Origin: Dromiciops gliroides
Taxonomy: Eukaryota; Chordata; Mammalia; Microbiotheria; Microbiotheriidae
NCBI RefSeq assembly: GCF_019393635.1
Contig: NC_057861.1
Location: 356,773,953 to 356,837,952 of the forward strand
DNA length: 64,000 nt
Direction of reading: 5' to 3'
Part shown: positions 1 to 11,929 of the stretch, in pieces
How the letters are laid out: each line of letters opens with the position of its first letter
How positions within the stretch are numbered: the stretch's first letter is position 1
Position numbers and translations under genes: made by a program
The notes under the pieces: model-generated
Databases searched by the model: none
Told to the model about the DNA's origin: nothing
The model's input: the letters and a program-made list of their open reading frames with translations, nothing else

Positions 1-2560
1 ATAAGTCAGTGAAGGCTTAATTATTTCAAACAGTATTCATTATCACCTAATTGTAGGACAACAAAAGGATTTACACAGTGCTTAAATTTTAATGTAATAG
101 TTCTCATAGACACTTTAGGCTAGAAGCCAGTCCAACCTCCTCATTTTACAAATCAAGAAAATGGAAGATCAGGCAAGCTATGAGACTGGACCAGGGCCAT
201 GAATCTAATTCTTTGTGAAGCCTGAAATCAAAGTGAGGCCTTATGATTTTCAGTAAATTATCTTTCACTTAACATCATCTGCTTCAATATTTGGACTTTA
301 TAACTATGAAGATTGAAGGTGGGTGACTGTGTACTTTGGGGTACATATTTAAACAAAGGACTGTCTCAGAAGTAAAATTCACCCTTTTTTAAAGATAAGA
401 ACCAAGCAGGAATCTTAGCTATCTCCTAATAGTATGACTGCGCGTCTCCAAAAAATGTCTTTCTATATCTTATATTTTAGAATCAAGAATACAGAGGTCA
501 GCAACAACCCTAACAGTCAATGGTAGACCCAGCTTGTGAATAATGAGTTCCCTCCTAAGCTGATTCCTCCTAAAGCAAGAAAATCAGCAGTAAAACAAAC
601 TGAGATTTCTATCAAAGTCTCTACTTTTGAAGGGAAAAAATGTTCCTTCAGTAAGAAAAACTCACTGTGTTCATCTAGATGATTATTCATTCTAATGACT
701 TCTAATAATTAAGTATACTGTGGGGATTTGCCAATAAACATATAACAGCTCAACTTAAATTTAGAGCAGCCCTGAGTTTCTCCTCTCATTCCAGATATAC
801 ATGTAAATATGACCATGCCAGATCCCTCCAAAGTTCTCATCTGCTTGAAGAAGCTGAGAATATCAGGAAGGAACCAAAGTTTCCTAAGAAATAACCCAAA
901 TAGTGAACTAGAAAAGTATCAGACAGTTGTTGACTATATAGATTAGAAAAACCAGGAGTGCTTTGTGAGATGATTCAATTGTCTAAGATCTGAGAGCCAT
1001 GATCCCAAGGTTGACTGCTGTGAAGATGTCCTTACATTCTAGCAACACCTCTATCATCCAAAATTGCTCACATTTGAAGCAAGTAATTTATTAAGCTTGC
1101 ACTATGGGGATGGGGCTGGTAACTACAGGTGTGAAGAAGTCTGGAGGGTGAAATGATTTGTGCCTGGAGTCAACCTATAATAGTTGACTGTGGAAACCAC
1201 TTATTAGGATGGCAGTGACCCTGTGTGGGGGTTATGGATTTTAAATGGTTAAATCCTCTAGTGATTGGCATTTTAGCTGTTGAGGAAAGTCTTGGTAGTG
1301 AAGTAAACTTAATTTTCCCCTAACATAGGATCAGTTCCTATATCTGACATTTAAGGGGTATTTGACCATGTCCAATCATTTAACCTTTGTCTTCTGGAAA
1401 ACTGTCTAAAACTCCATTGCAAAGAAAGTAAAGAAGTTTCTCATAAGGAAATTGCCACCCCAAATCATCCTAAGTATGGTGCCCAAAACAAAATAGCTTG
1501 TTACAATAAACTCAATATATATCTTCAGTTCAATGAGTGTTTGGTGAGATTAAAACAAGTATTATTTGCTCAGTGACAGTTATCTGAGAGGCTCAATATG
1601 ATTCTGATCATGTTATATGCTGTAACACAGTGAGAGTTACCATTCTGAGAGAATCAAAACAAATTAAGGGAATCCATTAGCAAATTCCAAAGATATTGTA
1701 CCTCCACACAACCTTACCCTTGACCCTTCCCAATGAAGGATCATTTTCAGTTCAGCTTTCTTTTTAACCAGAATAAAGTTAAAAATGTCCATTCTCCTCC
1801 AGATTCATGATACAAAGTGCCTCTATACAATTCTTTTTTTCTTCTGTATTTTATCCTCCAGAAATCATTGATGCTTTTTGTGGGAATGCATCCTTGTACT
1901 TTTTAAAACTTTGATGCTTTGCTGAGTACCTTCTACATCTGAGCCTTGTCAGGAGTAAAATCATATGCTCTTAAATCCCTCAGTGTTACTGAATGTACAG
2001 GAAATAGGCACTTCCTCTCCTCTTAATTTCACATTTAAGTGAATTCAATGTGACTAAAGATGCCAAGTCAACATCCCAGGGGGAAAAAGTCAGCCTTTAT
2101 TCAGCAACTAGAATTACATTCCTGTACACCTCCCAAGAACAAGCCTATGTCACAAAAGCATTGACTCTCAAAGACCTCTCTGTGAGTAAGCAATAGGAAC
2201 TTTTATTTCTCTTGATTCATTGAAAATTTTAACACTTTTGAGTGTACTCAAGAACACTTAAGGATACTCCCAATTGCCTCCTTGGGAAAAGACCAAAGAT
2301 AACCTCATGTGGAAGGCACGCCTTTCTCTTTTTAACAATAATATACAATCTCTCTAGTAAGAATATTTAAATTACTGCTTCAGAATATTTTAATAATTAA
2401 CAAGCATCTTAGAGCCATCTTTAGAAACTATTCTTAGGGCTGAACATTTCTCATACCTTAGAAGTCAAAGAAAGGAATAGACAAATCTATAGATAGAAAT
2501 AATATAAATATATAAACATAGCATAGCATAACAATAACATGACATAATTTAACAATATAA
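1..2560. other. Gene-free AT-rich intergenic DNA
   Basis: I see no coding region, RNA gene or young repeat here. About 105-230 reads like a decayed reverse-strand MIR-type SINE (CCTCATTTTACAAAT followed by a worn gaaactgag-like stretch). Bases 960-1480 are repeat-poor with mixed composition, but nothing in them points to an exon. Confidence 0.6.
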
Positions 2561-3190
2561 AGAAACATAGAAATATAGAAGTATAGATGGATGAATGATA
2601 TATCTATATATCATATACTTATACACACATAAGTATGAATACATGCATTCGGATAGATGGATATTGATAGATATAGATATATGGATATATGGCAATCCTC
2701 CAAAGGATTTCTCTTCTGCCCTCCTGTTATCAGTAGCTTTCCGTAAAAGATCTCTTGGCAGTCTGCCTCTAAACTCATTCAATATGTATGTTTTCTGATT
2801 TCCAGAAGCATATTAGTAAGTAACATAACAAAATGGATACCTATAGTTAAATACCTCCTGAAGTTGGTACTGATTCCTTAAGGTCACACATGTGTCTTAA
2901 TTCGTGGGTATATGAATGAATTATAGGAATTTTTCTCATACACACACACACACACACACAATGTAAATGGTCAATTAGATAAATAGTGGTGTTGGTAAAT
3001 AAAACTAACTTTTCTCCAATATAGTTTCTTGATTCACCTCCATAGCATTCCAGCTTTATCAGAAGAAAATAAAGTTGCAGCACTCCACCTGATTTGCCCT
3101 CACTTCCCTGACAAAAGTTTCATTCATTTCCCTATCTTTCCTCCTCCTCCTCCCACAATAAACATATAGTTATAGGACAAAGTTTCCCTT
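2560..3190. other. AT-rich spacer with short CA and GATA-like runs
   Basis: This stretch holds GATA/TATA-rich sequence near 2600-2690 and a short CA run at about 2939-2961. Overlapping short ORFs on both strands are low-complexity translations. No gene is supported. Confidence 0.5.
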
Positions 3191-3350
3191 GGGACATTTT
3201 GAGGCCCAGGTTCCAACTCTGGTTTTTGGGCCTTTTGGGGAACAAAAATTCCTTGTCACTTGGAGTCTAAGCCCTTCAGAGTTGGTGGGTTTTCAAAGAC
3301 TCCTTCAAGGTGGCCTTTACCCTGGCATGATAAGGTTGTTTTCCATATGG

Positions 3351-3351
<1 letters not shown>

Positions 3352-3400
<49 letters not shown>
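3352..3400. repeat. (GT)n dinucleotide microsatellite
   Basis: About 24 uninterrupted GT units. It produces a spurious Cys-Val run in a 126-codon ORF (3189-3569) that is not a gene. Confidence 0.97.
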
Positions 3401-3403
<3 letters not shown>

Positions 3404-3734
3404 GGGAGCTACCAAGGAAGTTAGTTGTCACTGTATTCATGTTGCCTGTTCTTGCTGTGTTAGGGCAAAGAAAACTTCTTTTGTTAAATGTTCAATGAAG
3501 TTGTTAGTATCTCATTTAACCCCCCAAATTACCCTGAATAAGGAAAATGCTGGATGTAGAGCCCTCTGAAAAGAGAATTAATAGGAGATTCTGGTAATAT
3601 AGAAATAATGCAGCTTTTTTCTTGTATAGTTGTTTTCTGTTTGTTTGTTTGGTTTGGTTTTTGGTTTTGGTTTTTGGCCTGTGGCTTCCTTTCCATCAGG
3701 AACTCCCAATGAGGAAAATGTTTACCAATACATA

Positions 3735-3855
3735 TAAGAACAGTGCTCAGCCACTTAAAATATTTGACACTTATCTAGAGCACTAAAAGGTTGACTTGGT
3801 CAGGATCATATAGCTAGTATAGAACTTGACCAGAGTCTTTAACTCCCTCCCTACA
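3735..3855 (-). repeat. Decayed MIR-type SINE
   Basis: The plus strand carries TGGTCAGGATCATATAGCTAGTA followed by a worn 'tttaactccctccct' segment. This is the reverse-complement layout of MIR-type tRNA SINEs (the usual form is ggtcacacagctagtaagt). It is old and the edges are approximate. Confidence 0.45.
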
Positions 3856-3971
3856 GGAGGATTAAAATGATTCAGAGGAGATTTTGGACAAATAAAGGAA
3901 GCAGGTAAGTTATTTCAGCAAAGGGGCAGGCACTTAATGAGGCAGTGAGATGGCACAATGGGTAAGTGTGA

Positions 3972-4140
3972 TTATATTTATTATTATTATTATTGTCATT
4001 ACCATCCTTATTATTTATATAATATTATATAATATCAGACTGTTATGTTATATAATCTTATGATATGATATTATATAATTTATCACATATATATTTAGGA
4101 ATCTTATCGTTTCACATAGATGATGATGATGATGATGATT
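3972..4140. repeat. AT-rich simple sequence with (TTA)n and (GAT)n
   Basis: A TTA trinucleotide run lies near 3978-3998, followed by TATAAT-rich sequence and seven or so GAT units at about 4119-4139. It is low complexity and has no gene. Confidence 0.8.
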
Positions 4141-4992
4141 ATTACATCACTTTTAAATTTGGCATCTAAATGATATTTTCTTACTCTATAAATATCATGT
4201 CCCTAAAATTATTCATTAGCAGGATTAAGATACTAGAAAAATATAACCACAGTTAATATGTGTATTGTCAAAATATTACAAAATAACATTTCTGAATTAT
4301 ACATTTCCACATTTCTGGAAAAAACAAAACAAAAATCTTCAATATATAAATGAGGAAATCGTGGCTTACAGGAACAATTTAGCTGCTTATCCACAGTGGC
4401 ACAATAGAGATGTTTGTGCATATGGACAATCCCTCTTGACTTTGATTTGTTTCATTTTTACCCCAAGTGTGATCTGATAATTTAGATTGTCTTGCTGCAG
4501 CTAACACACCTCACCTTTCTAGTCCCACTGTTAACAATTTAGAAGAGTTCTTCCTTTCTTCCTGTATACATCCTACCTTAAAAAGAATGTTATTGTGACT
4601 TGTAATGAAAAGATCTCTGTATAATAGCACATGGAGATCCAGAACATTCTTTCTAGCTCAAGTGGTTGTTGAATGTTCAGAATTGTTGGCAGAGTCACAC
4701 AGAGACTGTAAGTCTGTAGACTAGGTCAGATTTTTTACATTTAAGGCAAGTGATCAGAATAATTTTACTGGTAAGGCACTTTAGAAAATGTTGGAATATC
4801 TTTATATGGATAAAATTAATTTTAATAAACTATGTGCATGTATTTGTGTTTAAAGGGATAGGGAATGGATATGGATTTGATAGGTATATAAAACTCCCAG
4901 CTGAGGACATTCTCTGCAGGTCAGAATATTGTCTGCAACCGGATGGTTTTTGAGAGTTGTCTAAAACACTGAGGGTTTTATGTGTGTATATT

Positions 4993-4995
<3 letters not shown>

Positions 4996-5062
<67 letters not shown>
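4996..5062. repeat. Compound (TG)n(TA)n microsatellite
   Basis: About 21 TG units pass directly into about 11 TA units, then degenerate TACATA units. Alternating purine-pyrimidine tracts of this kind can adopt Z-DNA. An 81-codon reverse ORF here (4830-5075) is a translation of this repeat. Confidence 0.95.
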
Positions 5063-5406
5063 CATACATACACATATATAGGTATACATACAGTATTAAG
5101 GCAATGGAGATGTTTCATTAACAAATGAAAGAAAAGTTCTTTCTACAATTACCCTCATAGTTCAAGTAATATTAATCCAGAGAAAAGCCTTTAATTTCTT
5201 CTACACTTAAAATGTGTAAACTCTAATTTAACTCAATTTAACAAGTATCTATTAGGTACCTGGTAGGTGTAAGGCAATGTGTTTTGAAAAGGTGATATGA
5301 CAAAACAAAAATGATACTTTGTTTCAATAAACTTCCATACTAAGGGGAGTTTGAGTGGCTAATTGTACATAGATAAAGAAACAAAAGCTATTAAAAAGAG
5401 GGAGAG

Positions 5407-5557
5407 GGGGAGCTAGGTGGTGCAATTGATAATGTACCAGTCCTGGATTCAGGAGGACCTGAGTTCAAATCCAGCCTCAGACATTTAACACTTATTAGCT
5501 GTGTGACCCAGGGCAAATCACTTAACCCTCATTGTCCCACCAAAAAAAAAAAAAAAA
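5407..5557 (+). mobile_element. Marsupial tRNA-derived SINE
   Basis: It begins GGGGGAGCTAGGTGGTGCA (pol III A box) and carries a GAGTTCAAATCC B box, then the family's CAGACATTTAACACTTA segment and a GTGTGACCCAGGGCAAATC block. It ends in a poly-A tail of about 16 bases, typical of L1-mobilised SINEs. Full length for the family, about 150 bp. Confidence 0.95.
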
Positions 5558-5654
5558 GGAGAAAGAACCCACAACTAGGGAATCAGGAACAATTTCCAAA
5601 CTATATAGAGACAGGTACACTGTTGTCATTCTTTTAAGGAGTCAAAAGAAAAGG

Positions 5655-5805
5655 CACTATGCAATAGTAACTTAAGCGTTGAACTTCAAGTCAGGAAGAC
5701 CCCAGTTAAAGTCCTGACTCTGACACAAACTGGCTTTATAATAGTTGACAAATCAATAAGCCTCTTAAAGCATCTGAGTCTATAATTCTTAGATGAGTTG
5801 ATATT
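5655..5805 (+). repeat. Old MIR-type SINE remnant
   Basis: The sequence 'gttgaacttcaagtcaggaagacccc' followed by 'tcctgactctgacac' and a worn 'ctgtgtgacc' region matches the tRNA-related and core parts of MIR-type SINEs in forward orientation. It is strongly diverged. Confidence 0.5.
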
Positions 5806-7204
5806 CTGAACTCCTAGACTTTCCAGTTTGGGACTTTCCTATACTGGAGCTCGATTTAGAACAGAAAAATAAAATTCAAATATTGTTTCCTGCCCCAATT
5901 ATGCATGATTTCAATATAAACTCTGAGTAAAGAATCATAGGCTTGTATTCTACCAGTCTACCAGAGCTTAATAAAGGTGTGTTAAACATGATCGACAAAA
6001 TTATTTTTACAAAGAGATATGGCTGGGTATGGTGACTGGGGTATTCACTATCATTCTGAGTATCCATTTCCATTCAAGGTCTACTCCAGGCTACTGGAAA
6101 AAAAGAAATCAAAAGTGTGACAAAATCATCATGCTCCCAAAATATCCATGACCACATCTCTGTCAGTGGACATATGTGCATGATAGAGCTGCTACTCTTT
6201 TATCTGATTCCTTTAATTCATTCCTGTACAAGTTCATATGGACCCAGATGTATTAATTAGTCTCCATAAACACATAAATAAATAAACAAAATTAGTTGAG
6301 GGTTTTATTCCTACATTTTTTGCAAAGATGATACGGATTATGTATACTCAATAGAGTTGGCTCCAAATATCAATGATTCCAACCTTAAATCCATGTAATA
6401 ACATTAGATTATATATTATATGGATTCAGTAATTCTTATTTCTATTATCACTTAATGCTATTAAAGATGCTTAATGACCCTAATACCAGATTCATAATCA
6501 AATCACAACTTATATACTGACTTAATAATTTCCCTAAATTAAGAAACCCCCAGTCCTATGTGAATATTTCATATTGCCTTGATAAGGTAGAGTCATCAGG
6601 ATAAGAATCCTGAGGAACCATCATTTCTAGGGCTCTAGGGATGGTGTCTGAATTTAACTGAAGTACCTGACTTACTTGTCAAAACACAAGGCAGAACTCC
6701 TACAGTAAATTTAGAAAAGGCAGAATTTTCTTGATTTTCATTGTGGCTATGAAGCAGAGAAGGAACCAGGAAAGTTGTTTTGCACCTGGAGCCAGCATCA
6801 GAAACTGTACCCAGAACAATAAGCACTAAAAAAAACCTCAATTGCTCAGTTGATTGGGTGACTATTTTGAAAAATACCCCCTCACAGGAGAAGCAAGAGA
6901 TTCAAGGACACTAAAACAAGACTGCGGCTAAGAAGATTTACCATCTGCACAGCCCACCCTCAGCTCACAAGAAGCACATATGGTAGCTTACTACTTCAAC
7001 TATTCTTTTAAACTCAGGGATAATGTAATTGTTCACACTTGACATTTAAAAGCCGGATGGCTGGGAAAGGGGTGGTTTGGTAACTCTTTACTAAATTGAT
7101 AGAAGATTTTGGAAAATGGGACAAGAGTGTTTGAATCCTCCTCCTCTCTAAAAATAATAAAAACCTCTTAAAGTATTATATAAGATCTGGAGGAAGATTG
7201 TCAT

Positions 7205-7325
7205 GTAATTAGTCCAAATCCTTGATTTATTAGAAATAAGAAATAGGTACAAAACCTTACTCCTTACTGAAATTGAAGCTGAGATGAGGTTGGAGGGAAA
7301 TAGAACCCAAATCACATAGATTCAG
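7205..7325 (-). repeat. Possible MIR/THER-type SINE fragment
   Basis: The order 'tagtccaaatccttgattt', then a gaaat/gaagctgag segment, then 'aacccaaatcacatag' resembles a reversed MIR-type SINE (agtccaacccctcattttac ... gaggaaactgagg). Divergence is high and the family assignment is tentative. Confidence 0.35.
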
Positions 7326-7388
7326 AAACAGAGCAAAAAGGGACAATAATGAACTCTTTGTTTAACTCTCTAATTTTTGGGAGGAAGA

Positions 7389-7500
7389 GGCAATGAGGGT
7401 CACAGAGCTAGTAAGTATAAAGTGTCTGAGACCGGATTTGAACTCAGGTTCTACTGAATCCAGAGCCGGTGTTTCAACCACTGTGTCACCTAGCTGCCCC
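7389..7500 (-). mobile_element. Marsupial tRNA-derived SINE, reverse strand, 3' truncated
   Basis: On the plus strand it runs CAATGAGGGTCACAGAGCTAG ... GGATTTGAACTCAGG ... ACCTAGCTGCCCC. This is the reverse complement of the family's tRNA-like head and middle. The A tail is missing and the copy is more diverged than most in the window. Confidence 0.9.
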
Positions 7501-7687
7501 TTACTCCCTAATTATAAAGAAGAAAAAGAAACTTAGGCTTTATATCAGAGCAAAGCAGGGGCTGCTAGTTGTCCTGTCAGTATAGAACTTTCAGCAATGT
7601 TGTTGAAATTTGATATTTTGAAGAGAGGTCATGGCATCAGATGTGTCCCCAGGATAACTCTTGTGCAGGTGTAGAAATGTTCTATCT

Positions 7688-7873
7688 CAAAGCTTCTTAA
7701 ACTGTGGGTCATGACTCCATATATGGTCATGTAACTGAATGTGTGGTTCATGAAATATTTGGCAACAAAAAAGGTTATGTATATTTATTTTACATACTTA
7801 TATAACCAGTGTCACTTAAAAAATCTCTCAGGTAAAAAAAGGGTCACAAATAGAAAAGGCTTAAGAAACCCTG
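7688..7873. mobile_element. Non-autonomous hAT-type MITE
   Basis: A 186-bp element. Its ends read CAAAGCTTCTTAAACT and GGCTTAAGAAACCCTG, close to the inverted pair CAGGGCTTCTTAAACT / AGTTTAAGAAGCCCTG. The 8-bp flanks are TTCTATCT (7680-7687) and CTCTATCC (7874-7881), matching at 6 of 8. An 8-bp duplication and CAGGG-like ends are marks of the hAT superfamily (Charlie-like). It has no coding capacity. A related copy lies at 40672-40851. Confidence 0.85.
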
Positions 7874-8369
7874 CTCTATCCCTTCATCTCCCTAAAGTGT
7901 GCCCCTTTCTTCAGGTAGATTTTGGGCCCTTTTCCATACAACAAGGTATACGACAAGGGAAAGTGGTCTTGGACATTGCTCTCAGCACTATCTTTTAGCT
8001 CAGTGAATAAAGAGAACTGTTATGTTTCTTGGGTTGGTTACTACCAACTCCAGGATTGTGCCAGATCTTCAATCCTGCTTGTCTCTGGCAGGCCTGAAGA
8101 AACAATGGGAGCTGACTTTATCTCCATTCTTGCAATCTTTGTTACTGGCTCTGTAACTCCATAGATCAACCATACAATGCAACTAAGCACCCCATACTCC
8201 ACCGCTTCAAACATGTGACTTAACTCACAGCTTTTCCTTTGAGGAGTAAAATTGCAGTGAGGTACCCATTAAATCTCTTGTCCGGGGACAAATTTACCAT
8301 GTTTGCTCAGTGTTTATCTGAGGAAAAAAATCCCAAAAAACCATCCTAGTTGTAGTTATTATAACCAAG

Positions 8370-8460
8370 TCAACAAGTAAGTAAACATTTATTAGGCATC
8401 TACAATGTCTCAAGCACTGTGCCAAAGATAGTGAATGAACTTATAAGTTCATTAATACAG
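8370..8460. repeat. Ancient interspersed repeat fragment
   Basis: The text 'taaacatttattaggcatctacaatgtctcaagcactgtgcc' is a worn version of the mammal-wide motif 'ATTAAGCACCTACTATGTG' followed by 'CCAGGCACTGTGC'. I recognise the motif but not its exact Repbase family. Confidence 0.5.
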
Positions 8461-8562
8461 GTAATTCCTTGATGGTGGTGGTGGTGGGGGGGGTCAACTT
8501 TGTTTATCAGTGCAGATTAGTACCCTCTCTGCAATTTATAATCTTAGATTTTCCTAGAGCAC

Positions 8563-8680
8563 TGAGAGGCTAAATGACTTGTCCAGGGGATCTCAGCCAA
8601 TCAAGAAAAGTCAGTCAGAACTAAAGAACATCCCAATTTCAAGGCCAACTCTCTATTCACTATGCCATGCTGCCTCTCAT
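8563..8680 (-). repeat. MIR-type SINE, reverse strand
   Basis: It reads 'gaggctaaatgacttgtccagg' ... 'ccaactctctattcactatgccatgctgcctc', the reverse complement of a MIR-type tRNA SINE. The middle is heavily changed. Confidence 0.6.
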
Positions 8681-9144
8681 CAAAGAGTACATACTCTTTC
8701 TATCTATCTCTGTGTTTCTCTCTCTCTTTTTGTTTCTCTGTCTTTCTATAAATGTATATGTATAGAATATACATATGTCATATACACATATATAATATAT
8801 AGACATATTTGTGCATATATTTGTATGTGTGTGTATGGTATGAAATTCCAGAAAATAATAATTTGTCCTTGGTGGGTACATGATGCTCTCCAATTACATA
8901 CATGGTGGTTACTTCCTATAGAAGGAACAATGACTTTTTCCATTCCCCATTACCATTGTGTAGGATATTAACTTTCTTGCCTGAAGGAGGGACTATCTAT
9001 CTCCCCAAATAGAGGGTATATCAATAAATGGTTTTGTATCAACATAACATAACAAAGTATCTTCTGGGAAATTTTGTTTTTATATTAATATATAGTATAT
9101 TTAAGTTAAATCAATCAGACCACCTCTGTATTAGGGAAACACAA

Positions 9145-9290
9145 GATGTTAGTTGGCATCCTGCCTCTGGCATTTGCTACCTGTATTAGGTCAGGCAGAT
9201 CAATTGCACTTAATCTCCAGTTTCTTCAACTACAAAAAGATACGGTTGTTTTAGATGTGTTCCAAGGACACCTCTTGTTCTAAGGGTATT
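9145..9290 (+). repeat. Old MIR-type SINE fragment
   Basis: A pattern of 'catcctgcctctggcatttgctacctg', 'ggtcaggcagatcaattg' and 'ctccagtttcttcaactacaaaaaga' follows the MIR core order (TGTGTGACC, CACTTAACCTCTCTG, TTCCTCATCTGTAAAATG). Strongly diverged. Confidence 0.45.
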
Positions 9291-10238
9291 AACTTTTGTT
9301 CTAAATCAACAATTAAAAGACCTCCAACCCATTAAATCTGCTCTCTACTATGTTCTTAGCTTCTATATTGAACTCAAAAAATTGTTAGGAGAAGAGCCCA
9401 AGGAATAGGCCATATATATGTGTAAACAAGTAGATTGGAGATCATAGGTCAGAGAGCTGAGCTTTAGATCTTCACTTAAGCTGCAAAAGGTTGACATCAT
9501 TTTGAATTTATGTGGGCCATAGATGTGGTATTCCGTTTCAAAATGACACATTATTTATGACTGAAAAAGATAAGAACCAGAAAGAAAAATACACTGTCGA
9601 TATCTTATTAACAGAATTTGTAGACATAAGTACTCATTGGCAGCCTCTAGACTTCGAGTAAGTGTATCAGAGTTATTGATCTGACGAATAAGCAATACTA
9701 GGTCTCTGTGAGTTAAGGATAGAATTTGGCTAGTGATACTTGGGGAAGCACTTTTTATCTGTTAGAACTCATACAGTAGTTATATCTGCCTTAGGCTTTT
9801 CATCTACAAAATTGCTCTAAACACTATAAAAAGTAGCAAAGATTTAAGATGATAGATGTGTTTATATTTTGGTTTCTGAGGTGAAGAACATAAACACAGT
9901 AAAAACTCCATTTAATATTTTTTCTCAAACAATTGGGGTAAAAAATGCTTTGTTTGAGTTCACTAAAGCAGAGATTTTCATGTGTGTGTACATGCATTAT
10001 TCTGTCTCCAAAATACAAATATTATGAACATTATTTTCCTGCTCTGAAGGTCCATTTCCTACTTTCAGTAGTGTGCTTAAGAATTAATTGGATCATCGGC
10101 ACCAAAATGTTAAGGGAATATATTTGCTTACATAATAAATACTAGATGTACATACATATTTACAAAATGCCTGAGCATTAAGTTATATGACACTGAAAAC
10201 AAATTAAATAGGCTCTTCACATGAAAAAAGCTTTCTCC

Positions 10239-10612
10239 TGTAACGATTGGAATGACGCCACCTGCTGGATACTTACTGTAGAAGAGTTCTGCCCATGAAG
10301 CGAAGGTCTTTGAGGGCAAGACCAGGAGTCTTTTCTTTGGCGGGAGGAAGTGACGCGGACTAGTGGGAGGAGGAAGGAAGAGACTGGCGCTCAGTCTCGC
10401 GCTCTTTCCTCTGGACTCTGGCGGAGAAGGGAGCTAGAAATGTGCTCTCCCTTTCATAGATAGAGGAATCTAGGCCTTTCTCTCTCTCTTTACCAAATTC
10501 TTATTCTCCTTAATAAATGCTTAAAAGTCTAACTCTTGCTGAAGCTTATAATTTATTGGCGACCACTCATTAGATATTTTAGACAGACTAGCTAGAATTT
10601 TAACCCTTAACA
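10239..10612 (+). mobile_element. Solo LTR, class I (gammaretrovirus-like) endogenous retrovirus
   Basis: The element starts TGTAACGATTGG and ends CCCTTAACA, giving the canonical TG...CA borders. It is flanked by an identical 4-bp repeat, CTCC at 10235-10238 and 10613-10616, the duplication size of class I elements. Inside is a CpG- and GC-rich block at about 10335-10430 that stands out from the AT-rich surroundings, then an AATAAA poly-A signal near 10513. There is no internal retroviral sequence beside it, so this is a solo LTR left by recombination. The clean ends and duplication suggest a moderate age within the marsupial lineage. I do not know the exact family name. Confidence 0.85.
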
Positions 10613-10796
10613 CTCCAATGATGCCATTTTTCATTTGTATTGAAAAAGTGCAAAATTTCTGATTCACAATAGAGTAAGAGATTGGAGGTTCTGAGATTGA
10701 ATTTAATGGTCAAAGTATGTGTAAGTATCGCTTTTCATTATTGGTTTGCTGGCTTTTTCAGGAGATTCTTCAGGGAGCCTATAGAAAATGATGCTG

Positions 10797-10954
10797 AGTC
10801 AGCTAGGTAGCACAGTACCAGCCCTGGATTCAGGAGGACCTGAGTTCAAATCTGACCTCAGACACTTGACACTTATTATCTGTGTGACCCTGGGCAAATC
10901 ACATAACCCTCATTGCCCCACAAAAAAAAAGAAAAGAAAAGAAAGGAAAAGAAA
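10797..10954 (+). mobile_element. Marsupial tRNA-derived SINE with (GAAAA)n tail
   Basis: It has the A-box region CAGCTAGGTAGCACAGTA, B box GAGTTCAAATCTGACC and family block TGTGTGACCCTGGGCAAATC. The tail has become a GAAAA/GAAA repeat. Flanking 14-mers at 10783-10796 and 10955-10968 match at 13 of 14, a good target-site duplication for L1-type insertion. Confidence 0.93.
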
Positions 10955-11192
10955 AGAAAATGATTCTGCATTCCAATACATTTATTCAATGACAGAAAGC
11001 AGCCTTATAGTAGGAAAAAGAAGTCTCCTGGGACCAATTGTGTCTGAACTCCATTGAAAAATATGAAAACCTGATAAATAACAATACCCATAGCAAAAAT
11101 ACCAATAATGACAACAGGAACAACAATCAGATATTGAGCTTGTAATAAGACAAAAACTGGAACTGACAAAGGTGATTAAAAACAATAATGCT

Positions 11193-11368
11193 TGGGGGCA
11201 GCTAGGTGGTGCAGTGGATAGAGCACTGGCCCTGGAGTCAGGAGGACCTGAGTTCAAATCCAGCCTCAGACACTTAACACTTACTAGCTGTGTGACCCTG
11301 GACAAGTCACTTAACCCCAATTGCCTCACCAAAAAAATCCCCAAAAAACAAAAAACAACAACAACAAC
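11193..11368 (+). mobile_element. Marsupial tRNA-derived SINE with (AAC)n tail
   Basis: A near-consensus copy: GGGGGCAGCTAGGTGGTGCA head, GAGTTCAAATCCAGCC B box, CACTTACTAGCTGTGTGACC middle. The A-rich tail has drifted into CAAAAAACAAC repeats. A weak flanking duplication ending CTTGG is visible on both sides. Reading it in reverse makes part of a spurious 150-codon ORF. Confidence 0.95.
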
Positions 11369-11929
11369 ACTTGGTCTCCTTGAAGTTATCAAAGAAAAAA
11401 AAATGACTCTACATATCAAGAGACTCCCTAGCATTACTGATATTCACTAGAATCCTTAAGTTAATGCTATACAGCAAAAAGTACATTCAAAAATTTTTAC
11501 AATACTAATGAATATTTGCCATCAGTTTGGGATTTGAGAGCTATTTACAATATTAACAAAGCACAAAGCCCACCACCCTAAGGAGATTTTATATAGCTTA
11601 AGAATTTATTTTCAAAAGAGATTGTAAAATATTTATAGATGTTCTTACACTGATTGACTAATAGGTTAAAATTTATAGAAAGACTTCTTGAATATATACA
11701 ATTTCATGGAGTAATAAGAAAAAATCTAATTGGTATGTGCTATAGGATTTATTAATATAAATTGATGTCAGTTTGCCACTGAACAGGGCCTTGAAATGGC
11801 TCAGATCTAACAACAGAACAAAAATAATGTTCCAGATGAGCTCAACCAAAATATCTTGAGAAAAAAGGGTCAAAGAAACTGTTAAATAAATTAATTTAAT
11901 TTACAGAAATGAGGGGTTCATAGTCAGAT

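Noticed and set aside
3189-3569. 126-codon forward ORF
   Set aside because: It depends on the GT microsatellite (Cys-Val run) and has no recognisable domain or plausible gene context.
6635-6841. Reverse ORF starting MRFFLVLIVLGTVSDAGSRC, like a secreted peptide
   Set aside because: The signal-like start is attractive, but no cysteine pattern, exon structure or family resemblance follows. One such frame is expected by chance in AT-rich DNA.
10982-11434. 150-codon reverse ORF
   Set aside because: The recognisable part (RLDLNSGPPDSRASALSTAP) is the reverse translation of the tRNA SINE, seen at several SINEs in the window.
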